Shown: in pieces, positions 1-7,182 of the stretch
How the letters are laid out: every line of letters begins with the position of its first letter
Numbering within the stretch: position 1 is the stretch's first letter
Source: Nitrospiraceae bacterium
GTDB taxonomy: Bacteria; Nitrospirota; Nitrospiria; Nitrospirales; Nitrospiraceae
Length of the DNA stretch: 41,058 nt
Direction of reading: 5' to 3'
Assembly: GCA_014534095.1 (NCBI GenBank)
Contig: JACVSD010000002.1
Location: forward strand, 1 to 41,058
Translations under genes and position numbers: made by a program
The notes under the pieces: model-generated
What the model saw: the letters and a program-made list of their open reading frames with translations, nothing else
What the model was told of the DNA's origin: nothing
Databases searched by the model: none

Positions 1-120
1 GGTGGTGGGAATGCAGCCAGTGGTGGCAATGGTACAGGAGGGAATAAACACCGGCCGCCGGCGGGCGGACCTCCTACCAATGGCAGTTTGATGGCCGTTA
101 CATTGTTGAGTCAGACTTAG
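1..120 (+). CDS. Partial glycine-rich protein, C-terminal end
   Basis: Frame 1 is open from the window edge to a TAG stop at 118-120 and encodes about 39 residues. The visible part is rich in Gly and Asn (GGGNAASGGNGTGGN), followed by a Pro/Gly stretch and a hydrophobic-polar tail ending in LLSQT. The start lies outside the window. It converges on, and overlaps by 3 bases, the reverse terminase-like gene. Because it lies on the element side of the tRNA-Glu scar, it is probably a gene of the integrated element, but the family cannot be recognised from this fragment. A chance open frame cannot be excluded. Confidence 0.4.
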   Translation, partial: GGGNAASGGNGTGGNKHRPPAGGPPTNGSLMAVTLLSQT

Positions 121-464
121 GCATCCTGAGATGCCTCCACAATCTCGATATGAACGGTGTGGTTGTTCTGTATGCCGTCGCCGTCCTTACCAGCTACCTC
201 TATAGATTGCAGTTTTGGGTGAAGAAAGGGTGCTGCCGCTTTCGCGGCTTCCAAGCGATCATGTGCCCACTGCTTATAACGAGCTGCAAAGATAATAGGG
301 CTCTCTCCTGGTTGCCGTTCTGGTTCGGGCGTCCGGTACAAATCAACGAGGAATTCTAGAGGCGATGCTCCAGAGGCCAGTAGGCGCTCACGCAACGTAC
401 TCGTTACCTTATTCGGGACGCCTTGCTTTCGTCCCGCACCAGGTCTCTTACCCCCGTGTGTCAT
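117..464 (-). CDS. Phage terminase small-subunit-like protein
   Basis: This 115-residue protein opens with MTHGGKRPGAGRKQG, the Gly/Arg/Lys-rich N-terminus common in phage small-terminase and related DNA-binding proteins. It continues with a helical region (LRERLLASGASPLEFLVDL) and an alanine-rich segment ending in AAAPFLHPKLQSIEV. The ATG at 464 was chosen because a strong Shine-Dalgarno (GAGGAGGG) precedes it. The frame stays open to 677, but that extension would run into the tRNA scar and looks non-coding. Small terminases recognise packaging-site DNA in phage heads, so this is probably a phage-derived gene of an integrated element. No large-terminase gene is inside the window. Base composition looks visibly lower in GC than in the genes from 1191 onward. 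Confidence 0.7.
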   Translation of the reverse strand: MTHGGKRPGAGRKQGVPNKVTSTLRERLLASGASPLEFLVDLYRTPEPERQPGESPIIFAARYKQWAHDRLEAAKAAAPFLHPKLQSIEVAGKDGDGIQNNHTVHIEIVEASQDA

Positions 465-567
465 AACCCTCCTCGGTTGATTCAAGCTGGGAGGTTGATT
501 GTTTTTCAACGGCCCTTTTCGGACGAACGCAGACAGGTGATGATGAGAATGAGACGGCTCCGGGCTT

Positions 568-583
568 TGTCCTATATAGGACA
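568..583. promoter_or_regulatory. Perfect 16-bp palindrome, candidate operator
   Basis: TGTCCTATATAGGACA is identical to its reverse complement. It lies about 105 bases upstream of the terminase-like start, inside otherwise non-coding element DNA. Its centre, CTATATAG, could also serve as a -10-like element. A perfect palindrome of this length beside phage-like genes fits a dimeric repressor site, but no repressor gene is visible here. The function is inferred. Confidence 0.4.
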
Positions 584-670
584 GACGTTCTGTAAGTGAT
601 TGTAAATGCTTGTCAGTCATCGGACGGTCTTGGCAAATCAAGCTGTTGATTTTCTTCACTTTCGTCCGTC

Positions 671-714
671 CTCTCAAGGCTTAAACACGGGTTCGAATCC
701 CGTTGGGACCACCA
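671..714 (+). tRNA. 3' half of tRNA-Glu(CTC), attachment-site scar
   Basis: The sequence reads as the 3' part of a tRNA. It has anticodon loop CTCTCAA at 671-677 (anticodon CTC, 673-675), the 3' anticodon strand GGCTT, and a 4-base variable region. The T-arm is ACGGG / TTCGAAT / CCCGT at 687-703, followed by the 3' acceptor strand TGGGACC at 704-710, discriminator A and encoded CCA at 712-714. The 5' half is missing. The bases before 671 cannot complete the anticodon stem (AAGCC expected) and no D-arm or GGTCCCA acceptor strand is present. This is not a functional tRNA gene. It is best read as the duplicated 3' end left when an element integrated at the anticodon loop, with the element on the left. 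Confidence 0.85.
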
Positions 715-1190
715 CAGTGTCTCCTCATGCTACCGCCAATTAGGGACCTTTAGTTCCTTCAACGAGCTGCCCCCGACAATACATAGGACAAGGGGGGCCG
801 TACCGACAGAGTTACGGCTTCTCGGAACTGTTGTTCTCGCCGTGTCCGGCGGGCAAGTAGCGGCTTGCTGGATCATCGCTGCCGAGTTGACCAGTTTCGC
901 CGAACTGGCGACGGAGTCGACTTCGCATTTCGAGCGCACGCGAACTTCCGTAGCGAAACACTGACACCCCATACAGCGCACCTTACGACTTGAGTCCGCC
1001 TCCGGCTCGCAGTGAGTTCAAGAGATTCACAATAGACTAACACTCGCTCGCATTGGATATCGCGCAAACCTTGTTCGGTCCCCTGCGGCACCGAGTCGAT
1101 CCACGGGCGCACTCCTCTTCATTGACGCCTCTATCGTCGGTTGTGTATAAGGAAAGCGCCTTTCACATTTTCTCCTCTCAGGATGGTGCC
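715..1190. other. 476-base intergenic region after the att scar
   Basis: No convincing gene was found between the tRNA fragment and the deoxyhypusine-synthase-like start. One forward frame is open from about 716 to a TGA at 962-964 and ends in plausible-looking residues, but it has no ATG and no ribosome binding site. Reverse frames give only low-complexity translations. The only functional signal I can support is the promoter-like pair near 1122-1151. The rest may be decayed DNA at the integration junction. Confidence 0.5.
1122..1151 (+). promoter_or_regulatory. Sigma-70-like promoter for the polyamine block
   Basis: TTGACG (1122-1127) and TATAAG (1146-1151) are separated by 18 bases, close to the housekeeping sigma consensus. 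Transcription would begin near 1158, giving a leader of roughly 30 bases before the ATG at 1191. This supports that start over the upstream in-frame extension. The call rests on sequence pattern only. Confidence 0.5.
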
Positions 1191-2297
1191 ATGGCAACCC
1201 GCGAATTTCATGATGGCGCAAAAGACGGACTAGAGGCGCTTGAGCCGCTCGATCCGGGGAAGATTGCTTCCTTCAATGATCTGTTGGTCGCCATGGGCAA
1301 GACGGCGTTCGGCGGACGTCGTCTGGGCGAGGCCTTTGAAGTGCTGTGCGCCATGATTCACGACGCCGATTGCAAAGTGGTCATGACCCTCTCTGGCGCC
1401 ATGACCATTGCCAAAATGGGAAAGATCATCACCACGATGATCGATCACGGGATGGTACAGTGCATTATCTCGACGGGCGCGCTCATCGCGCACGGGCTCA
1501 GTGAATCGGTCGGCAAAACGCATTATCGCCATTCCCCCTCGATGAGCGACGAAGAGTTATTTCAGAAAGGCTATAATCGGGTCTATGACACGCTCGAAAT
1601 GGAAACCAACTTAAATTATGTCGAGCACGTCGTGTCGCAGACCCTCAAGCGGGTCGATCACGAGCAAGCCCTGTCGTCCGAGCTCCTCACGCGAGAATTG
1701 GGGAAGACCTTGGCCGACGAATTCGACAGTGATGGTATTCTGAAGAGCGCCTATCTGAAAAAAGTTCCAGTCTTCATTCCAGCCTTCACTGACTCGGAAA
1801 TGGGGTTGGACGTCGGAACGTGGGCCATGGGGCGCGTCATCGACCGAGCCCGCGCCCAAGCCGGCGAAGGTCACGACCTTGATGTCTTGCGGAGTCTTCA
1901 TCGGGCGTATCCCTCCTTCAATCCGTATCTCGATCTGAACAGCTATGCTGATCACGTGCTATCGGCTAAGAAGTTGGGCATCTTCACGATCGGTGGCGGC
2001 GTGCCCAGAAATTGGGCGCAACAGGTCGGACCCTATATTGAGATTGGTAACTTGCGCCTGGGGTTGAACGTCAAACCACCGCGGTTTCACTATGGAGTGA
2101 GGATTTGCCCGGAACCGGATTATTGGGGAGGGCTCAGTGGTTGCACCTACCAGGAGGGCGTCTCCTGGGGAAAATTCGTCCCTCCCAAAGAAGGCGGCCG
2201 GTTTGCCGAAGTCCTCAGCGATGCCACAGTGGTATGGCCCCTTTTAATGATGGGATTGCTCGAACGGAAGAAACTCCATTCGGGACAGCGCCCATGA
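1191..2297 (+). CDS. Deoxyhypusine-synthase family protein (probable polyamine synthase)
   Basis: This 368-residue protein has nearly the same length as eukaryotic deoxyhypusine synthase and covers the whole fold. Visible motifs are SGAMTIAKMGKII (residues 68-80), ISTGALIAHGL (93-103), a Gly-rich GGGVPRNWAQQVGPYI near 268-283, and SWGKF with Lys328. Lys328 occupies the place of the catalytic lysine that forms the enzyme-aminobutyl imine (Lys329 in human). The family transfers an aminobutyl group in an NAD-dependent reaction. Bacteria lack eIF5A, so bacterial members are thought to act on free amines, for example making homospermidine from putrescine. The nearby arginine decarboxylase and agmatinase support a polyamine role. 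The stop overlaps the next start (ATGA). The exact product is inferred. Confidence 0.85.
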   Translation: MATREFHDGAKDGLEALEPLDPGKIASFNDLLVAMGKTAFGGRRLGEAFEVLCAMIHDADCKVVMTLSGAMTIAKMGKIITTMIDHGMVQCIISTGALIAHGLSESVGKTHYRHSPSMSDEELFQKGYNRVYDTLEMETNLNYVEHVVSQTLKRVDHEQALSSELLTRELGKTLADEFDSDGILKSAYLKKVPVFIPAFTDSEMGLDVGTWAMGRVIDRARAQAGEGHDLDVLRSLHRAYPSFNPYLDLNSYADHVLSAKKLGIFTIGGGVPRNWAQQVGPYIEIGNLRLGLNVKPPRFHYGVRICPEPDYWGGLSGCTYQEGVSWGKFVPPKEGGRFAEVLSDATVVWPLLMMGLLERKKLHSGQRP

Positions 2298-3022
2298 AGA
2301 GGTCTGTGGCCGGTACCATCGTTCTGGTCCTGTTGGCGTGGCTTCAGGGAGCTGCCTTCGCGCGGGCCGACGATACCCACGATGCGGAGGACCGTATGCG
2401 GGGCCAAGCCAATGCGCCGGTGACCTTGATTGAATACTCGGATTTTACGTGTGGCTATTGCCTGAAGTTCTTCAAGGAAACGTGGCCACGCATTCAGGCC
2501 CGCTATGTCGACACCGGCAAGGTGCGGTTTCTCTATCGGGATTATCCTCGAGCCGATCAGGGACCGGGTGTAGAGGCGGCCACCGCGGCACGCTGCGCCG
2601 GAGCACAAGGAAAATATTGGGCGATGCACGATCGATTGTTTGCGGAAGGCGGTCGCCTACAGAAGACCATGTATGTTCGTCATGCCGCCGCCATGGGGCT
2701 GGACCAAGCGGCCTTTGAACGATGTCTGAAGGATGGGCGGTACACCAAGTCTATTTTTACCGACCGTGAAGAAGCGAACCGATGGGGATTCCACGGAACT
2801 CCGGGGTTTATTTTGATGCATACGGCCAGCGAACCGACCGATAAAAAACCGGCGATCGCGATTCCGGGTGCGTTTCCGTTCGACATGTTCGCCGAAGAAA
2901 TTGACCGCCTTTTGAACAACGCCGCACATTCGAACGCAGTCCCGGCGGCGCCCGATACGGAGCCAACAGTGCTGGCCGGGGCGCCGCCATTGGAACCCGT
3001 AACCACCCATGCAATAAGGTAG
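2294..3022 (+). CDS. DsbA-family periplasmic thiol oxidoreductase
   Basis: This 242-residue protein starts at an ATG overlapping the preceding stop (ATGA). An N-terminal signal peptide (VLVLLAWLQGAAFARA, cleavage near residue 25) predicts export. The thioredoxin fold shows the redox pair CGYC at residues 53-56, in the context EYSDFTCGYC typical of the DSBA-like thioredoxin_4 group. The cis-proline loop is GTPGF near residue 169. It probably introduces or exchanges disulfides in exported proteins. The C-terminal 40 residues are Ala/Pro-rich and lie beyond the catalytic fold. Its coupling to a polyamine-type enzyme is unexplained and may reflect only a shared transcript. Confidence 0.85.
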   Translation: MKRSVAGTIVLVLLAWLQGAAFARADDTHDAEDRMRGQANAPVTLIEYSDFTCGYCLKFFKETWPRIQARYVDTGKVRFLYRDYPRADQGPGVEAATAARCAGAQGKYWAMHDRLFAEGGRLQKTMYVRHAAAMGLDQAAFERCLKDGRYTKSIFTDREEANRWGFHGTPGFILMHTASEPTDKKPAIAIPGAFPFDMFAEEIDRLLNNAAHSNAVPAAPDTEPTVLAGAPPLEPVTTHAIR

Positions 3023-3031
3023 GATCATCTT

Positions 3032-3304
3032 ATGGCTTCGACGCAGTCCTTCTGGCCCGTGTCCCATCGCGACGATGATTTTTGGGTGTGTATGTCCTGT
3101 TTAGGAGAGGTGTACTACCGGAAAGTACCCATGCCGGATTGTCCCTCCTGTCATGGCGTCTCGACATACGAGGGCTTCACCTTGGATGCTGTACGGGATT
3201 GGGGCACGGAAGAACTGATCGCCAAGGCTGTGGCCGCGCAACAGGCCGCTGCAAGCACTGAAGCGTCCATGGAAGCGACGGCACCGGTTGAAGTTAGTGA
3301 GTAA
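3032..3304 (+). CDS. Small zinc-ribbon protein
   Basis: This 90-residue cytoplasmic protein contains CMSC and CPSC knuckles spaced about 20 residues apart, a four-cysteine zinc-ribbon or rubredoxin-like metal site. The context is WVCMSCLGEVYYRKVPMPDC. The C-terminal third is Ala/Glu-rich and probably unstructured. It begins 9 bases after the DsbA-like gene with a modest Shine-Dalgarno (TAGGATC), so it is probably in the same transcript. I do not recognise a named family. Zinc binding is predicted from the cysteines only. Confidence 0.75.
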   Translation: MASTQSFWPVSHRDDDFWVCMSCLGEVYYRKVPMPDCPSCHGVSTYEGFTLDAVRDWGTEELIAKAVAAQQAAASTEASMEATAPVEVSE

Positions 3305-3330
3305 TCGCTGCAGTAGGAGCGAGCGCGTTC

Positions 3331-4773
3331 TTGCAGGGACCACGTCCATTTCTCGTTCATGGCCAATGGAAACCAGGCGACACGACAGCCCGTATCGTGA
3401 ATCCTTTCACAGGGCAGGTGGTCGCCGAGGTGGTCCAAGCCACTGAATCCGATGCCGAACAAGCCGTTGCGTCCACCTCAAGCGCGGCCACGCAGATGGC
3501 GGCCCTCGCGGGGCATGCGCGTTATAACATTCTCCAACAAATCGCAGCTCTGATTTACAGACGCCGGGACGAGTTTGCAGCTAGCATCACCGCGGAGGCC
3601 GGCAAACCGATCACAGATGCCCGTCGCGAGGTGAGCCGGGCGGTACAGACCTTCACCGTCGCCGCGGAAGAAGCCCGCCGCATCGCCGGCGAGGTCATCC
3701 CGCTTGATTGGACGCCAAACACCGACAACCATCTCGGCATTCTCCGCCGATTTCCCATCGGACCGATCTTGGGCATTACGCCCTTCAATTTTCCCCTGAA
3801 CCTTGTCGCGCATAAGGTGGCGCCTGCGTTGGCCTCAGGCAATTCAATACTGATCAAGCCGGCCCCGCAAACACCGCTGACTGCCTTGTTGCTCGGAGAA
3901 GTCGCCTTGGAGGCCGGACTCCCGCCAGGCGGACTCAATGTCATTCCCTGTGAGAACGCAATCGCCGAGCGTTTCGTGATAGACCCCCGATTCAAGCTAT
4001 TGAGTTTTACCGGAAGCGCGCCGGTTGGGTGGATGTTGAAAGCCAAGTCTGGGAAGAAAAAGGTGACGCTAGAACTCGGCGGCAACGCCGGCGTGATCAT
4101 CGAGCCCGACGCCGATCTCGACCTCGCAGCCCAACGGTGTGCGACGGGCGGATTCGGGTATGCCGGCCAAACGTGTATCTCCGTGCAACGGGTTTTTGTG
4201 CATCACACGATTGCGGACCTCTTCACCACGAAGCTCCTCATGCAGGTAGCCCGGCTCAAAGCGGGCGATCCGACGGAGGAGTCGACGGTCATCGGACCGC
4301 TGATCGATCAGGCGGCGGCCCAGCGGGTGGAGCAGTGGATTGCCGAAGCGGTGACACAGGGGGCCCGTGTACTGTTGGGCGGCAAACGCAGGGGCTCTGT
4401 CGTAGAGGCCACCGTCCTCGCCAACGTAAAGCCCGATATGAAGGTCTCGTGTCAGGAAGTGTTCGGGCCGGTGGTGACCGTCACGCCTTACCGGCACCTC
4501 GATGAGGCGATGTCGGCGTTGAATGAATCGGATTATGGCCTGCAGGCCGGTGTTTTCACCCAAGACGTGAACAAGATCTTCCATGCCTTCCGCCATCTGG
4601 AAGTCGGTGCCGTGCTGGCGAATGAGATTCCGACCTTTCGTGCGGATCATATGCCGTACGGAGGCGTCAAAGATTCCGGTCTCGGCCGCGAGGGCGTCCG
4701 CGCTGCCATCGACGACATGACTGAACCGCGGCTTCTCGTCCTCAATTTGAAAGACCCGGGCGCCAGGCAGTAA
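3331..4773 (+). CDS. NAD(P)-dependent aldehyde dehydrogenase
   Basis: This 480-residue protein is a full-length member of the aldehyde dehydrogenase superfamily, oxidising an aldehyde to the acid. Key residues are visible: Asn153 in TPFNFP, Lys176 in ILIKPAP (cofactor), FTGSAPVG near 226-233, the general base Glu248 in LELGGN, and the nucleophile Cys282 in GQTCIS. A TTG start at 3331 is used because no in-frame ATG fits the conserved N-terminus. AGGAG lies about 11 bases upstream. Next to polyamine genes it could oxidise an aminoaldehyde such as 4-aminobutanal, but the sequence also resembles general ALDH11/lactaldehyde-type enzymes, so the substrate is unassigned. Confidence 0.88.
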   Translation: MQGPRPFLVHGQWKPGDTTARIVNPFTGQVVAEVVQATESDAEQAVASTSSAATQMAALAGHARYNILQQIAALIYRRRDEFAASITAEAGKPITDARREVSRAVQTFTVAAEEARRIAGEVIPLDWTPNTDNHLGILRRFPIGPILGITPFNFPLNLVAHKVAPALASGNSILIKPAPQTPLTALLLGEVALEAGLPPGGLNVIPCENAIAERFVIDPRFKLLSFTGSAPVGWMLKAKSGKKKVTLELGGNAGVIIEPDADLDLAAQRCATGGFGYAGQTCISVQRVFVHHTIADLFTTKLLMQVARLKAGDPTEESTVIGPLIDQAAAQRVEQWIAEAVTQGARVLLGGKRRGSVVEATVLANVKPDMKVSCQEVFGPVVTVTPYRHLDEAMSALNESDYGLQAGVFTQDVNKIFHAFRHLEVGAVLANEIPTFRADHMPYGGVKDSGLGREGVRAAIDDMTEPRLLVLNLKDPGARQ

Positions 4774-4875
4774 AGAAATTCCCGCTCAGGATATTGCGAA
4801 GCGGGACCAATCTTGATACAACAGCCGCCCGGAGCGCACCGGATGGGTCACGTGAGTTAAGGGAAAGAGGGGGCT

Positions 4876-5445
4876 ATGGTACCTACGCATATGTTTCTGA
4901 CGAGAGGGGTCGGCGTACATAAGGAGAAGCTGGCCTCTTTCGAACAAGCCTTGCGCAGTGCCGGCGTCGCCTATTGCAATCTGGTCAGTGTCTCGTCGAT
5001 CCTTCCGCCGAATTGCAAGATTGTTCCCCGCAAGCGCGGTGAAAAGCTCTTGAATCCCGGTGAAATTACCTTTTGTGTCATGGCTCGTTCCGAGACCAAC
5101 GAGCGGAATCGCCTCATCTCCGCCTCGATCGGACTCGCGATACCAACCGACCGCCGGACCTACGGATATCTGTCCGAGCATCATGCGCATGGCGAAACGG
5201 ATGAAGAAACCGGCGAGTACACGGAAGACCTGGCCGCGCAAATGCTCGCGACCACGTTAGGCGTCGAGTTCGATCCGGACATTGCTTGGAAAGAGCGTGA
5301 GCAGGTCTTCAAAATGGCCGGGAAAATCGTTCGCACCTTGAATATCACTCAGTCCGCCGTCGGAAAGCCCAACAAATGGACCACCGTGGTTGCGCTCGCG
5401 GTCTTCATCCCTGAAGAAAACCTTCCCAAGCGTTCTCGCCGCTAG
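4876..5445 (+). CDS. pdaD: Pyruvoyl-dependent arginine decarboxylase
   Basis: This 189-residue proenzyme has the length and pattern of PvlArgDC. It self-cleaves at the serine pair in NLVSVSSILPP (expected between Ser40 and Ser41), giving a small beta chain and an alpha chain with an N-terminal pyruvoyl group. Other family segments are GEITFCVMARSETNERNR and GYLSEHHAHGETDEETGEY. The enzyme converts arginine to agmatine and CO2, the first step of polyamine synthesis. The ATG at 4876 follows AGAGGGGGCT. The ureohydrolase 59 bases downstream probably uses the agmatine. Confidence 0.92.
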   Translation: MVPTHMFLTRGVGVHKEKLASFEQALRSAGVAYCNLVSVSSILPPNCKIVPRKRGEKLLNPGEITFCVMARSETNERNRLISASIGLAIPTDRRTYGYLSEHHAHGETDEETGEYTEDLAAQMLATTLGVEFDPDIAWKEREQVFKMAGKIVRTLNITQSAVGKPNKWTTVVALAVFIPEENLPKRSRR

Positions 5446-5504
5446 ATTGTTGCTGGGGAATCCCCGATGCTAGATCTGCCCTGCTGTATGGTACAACAGA
5501 TCCC

Positions 5505-6437
5505 ATGACGCTTCCCGCTGGGTGGCTCGATTCGGACCACAACTTCCTAGGCCTCGATGAACCCTGGTGCCATCCTGAACAGGCGGGAGTCTATGTTTTG
5601 CCCGCTCCCTACGAACATACGTCCAGTTACATCCTCGGATCGGATCGCGGGCCTTCGGCCATCATTGAAGCCTCCGCACAAGTGGAATTCTACGATGAAC
5701 AACTTGACCGCGAACCGTTTCGTGAATGGGGCGGCATTGCTACCAAATCTCCCTTGGATCTTCGAGGCAAGGTGGATCGAGAAGCCGTGGAGGCGATTCA
5801 GGCCTTTGTCAGCCCTCACGTCGGTACCGGCCGTTTCGTTGTGACGCTGACCGGTGAACACACTGGCGCGCTTGGTGCCATCCGTGCGCACGCCGCCCGC
5901 TACCCTGGGATGTGCGTGGTGCAGATCGATGCTCACGGCGATCTTCGGGACGCGTATCAAGGAAATCCGTTCAGCCACGCCAGCGTGATGGCAAGGGTGG
6001 TGGAGGACGGTCACCCGCTCGTCCAGGTCGGAATCCGGTCCATCAGTCCGGAGGAGATCGAGCGCATTAAGAAGACGGATTGTATCACGACGTTCTTTGC
6101 GTCCAGGATCTTGGACCCGTCCGGTCCATATGGCGGTTACGCGTCCCGTTGGATTCCGGATGTCGTGGCGGCCTGCCGCGGGCCCGTCTATCTGACATTT
6201 GATTGTGACGGTCTTGACGCGTCTATCATGCCGGCTCTCGGCACACCTGAGCCTGGTGGACTCGGCTGGTACGATACCCTCAGCCTCATCACGGCGCTGG
6301 CCAATGGCCCCGGGATCATCGGAATGGACGTGAGTGAAATCGCGCCCATCGAAGGATTCGTCGCCCCGCAATTCTGCATGGCCCGCTTGCTGTATCGCAT
6401 CCTCGGTCGCATTCGAGCCGGCCGTCGCATCGCGTAA
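5505..6437 (+). CDS. speB: Agmatinase-type ureohydrolase
   Basis: This 310-residue member of the arginase/agmatinase family has the binuclear manganese ligands in order. These are His119 in TGEHT, Asp142/His144/Asp146 in IDAHGD, and Asp233/Asp235 in TFDCDGLD, followed by the family segment GTPEPGG. The first motif differs from the usual GGDHS, but the histidine is kept. Agmatinase hydrolyses agmatine to putrescine and urea, and the adjacent arginine decarboxylase makes that the best call. Urea release would suit an organism that uses urea nitrogen. The alternative is another guanidino substrate, since arginase-family guanidinases exist. Sequence alone does not fix the substrate. Confidence 0.85.
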   Translation: MTLPAGWLDSDHNFLGLDEPWCHPEQAGVYVLPAPYEHTSSYILGSDRGPSAIIEASAQVEFYDEQLDREPFREWGGIATKSPLDLRGKVDREAVEAIQAFVSPHVGTGRFVVTLTGEHTGALGAIRAHAARYPGMCVVQIDAHGDLRDAYQGNPFSHASVMARVVEDGHPLVQVGIRSISPEEIERIKKTDCITTFFASRILDPSGPYGGYASRWIPDVVAACRGPVYLTFDCDGLDASIMPALGTPEPGGLGWYDTLSLITALANGPGIIGMDVSEIAPIEGFVAPQFCMARLLYRILGRIRAGRRIA

Positions 6438-6452
6438 CGCCCCTGCATTTCC

Positions 6453-7163
6453 GTGACAACAAGCATCCGGATCAATAAGTTTTTTACCGAACACGGGATC
6501 TGTTCGCGTCGCGAGGCGGATCGCCTCGTTGAAACGGGCGCCGTCACAGTCAATGGTCGTGTGGCCCATCTCGGTGATCGGGTGCAGCCGACTGACGTCA
6601 TTGCACGCGATGGAGAGATTATTCCGTGGGAGCGCGCGTCGGTCTATATCAAGTACCATAAGCCGGTCGGCGTAACGACAACCAGTGAAGCACACGTCAA
6701 GCGCAATATCATTGCCGAGATAGGCCATCCCGAGCGGATTTTCCCCATTGGCCGGCTCGATAAGGATTCTTCCGGTCTCATTCTCCTGACCAACGATGGC
6801 AACATCGTCAATGAAATCCTTCGAACAGAATTCGGGCACGAGCGGGAATATCTGGTAGACCTGGACCGGCCATATCCCCAGACGTTTCTCGCTCAAATGG
6901 CACGCGGCGTAATGGTGCTGGGCCGTATGACCAACCCCTGCACGCTTCACCAGACCGACCGGGCGGATCGATTCCGGATCATCCTGACCGAAGGGCGGAA
7001 CCGCCAGATCAGGCGCATGTGTCAGGCTCTCGGATATCGGGTCACGCGGCTGCACCGGGTCCGAATCATGCACATCACCATAGAAGGATTGCCTCAAGGG
7101 AAGTGGAAAGAGTTGGATAGTGACGAACGGGGGCGTTTGCTTGAAGCGGTGGGGCGGCGATGA
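6453..7163 (+). CDS. rluF: Pseudouridine synthase, RluF type
   Basis: This 236-residue protein starts at a GTG, 15 bases after the agmatinase stop. An N-terminal S4 RNA-binding domain (INKFFTEHGICSRREADRL) precedes the RsuA/RluB/E/F catalytic domain. The catalytic Asp103 lies in GRLDKDSSGLILLTNDG, and the late motif NRQIRRMCQALGY is intact. The match to E. coli RluF, which modifies U2604 of 23S rRNA, is close along the whole length. The protein is shorter than the E. coli enzyme because it lacks the C-terminal tail. Assignment within RluB/E/F rests on resemblance to RluF. Confidence 0.88.
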   Translation: MTTSIRINKFFTEHGICSRREADRLVETGAVTVNGRVAHLGDRVQPTDVIARDGEIIPWERASVYIKYHKPVGVTTTSEAHVKRNIIAEIGHPERIFPIGRLDKDSSGLILLTNDGNIVNEILRTEFGHEREYLVDLDRPYPQTFLAQMARGVMVLGRMTNPCTLHQTDRADRFRIILTEGRNRQIRRMCQALGYRVTRLHRVRIMHITIEGLPQGKWKELDSDERGRLLEAVGRR

Positions 7164-7182
7164 CCCCATCTCTCAATGCGGC

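Noticed and set aside
464..677. Upstream extension of the terminase-like gene to 677
   Set aside because: The extension overlaps the tRNA-Glu fragment and has no ribosome binding site, while the ATG at 464 has a strong one and starts the conserved N-terminus.
716..964. Forward frame ending in a plausible peptide (ELTSFAELATESTSHFERT region)
   Set aside because: There is no ATG, no ribosome binding site, and it runs backwards into the tRNA fragment. At most it is a remnant.
4780..4815. CCCGCT/AGCGGG inverted repeat after the aldehyde dehydrogenase gene as a terminator
   Set aside because: The loop is about 13 bases and no T-run follows, so an intrinsic terminator is not supported.
5547..7169. 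A 540-codon open frame on the reverse strand across the agmatinase and rluF genes
   Set aside because: It is antisense to two genes with clear catalytic motifs, spans their junction, and its translation shows no domain. Long antisense frames are common in GC-rich DNA with this codon bias.
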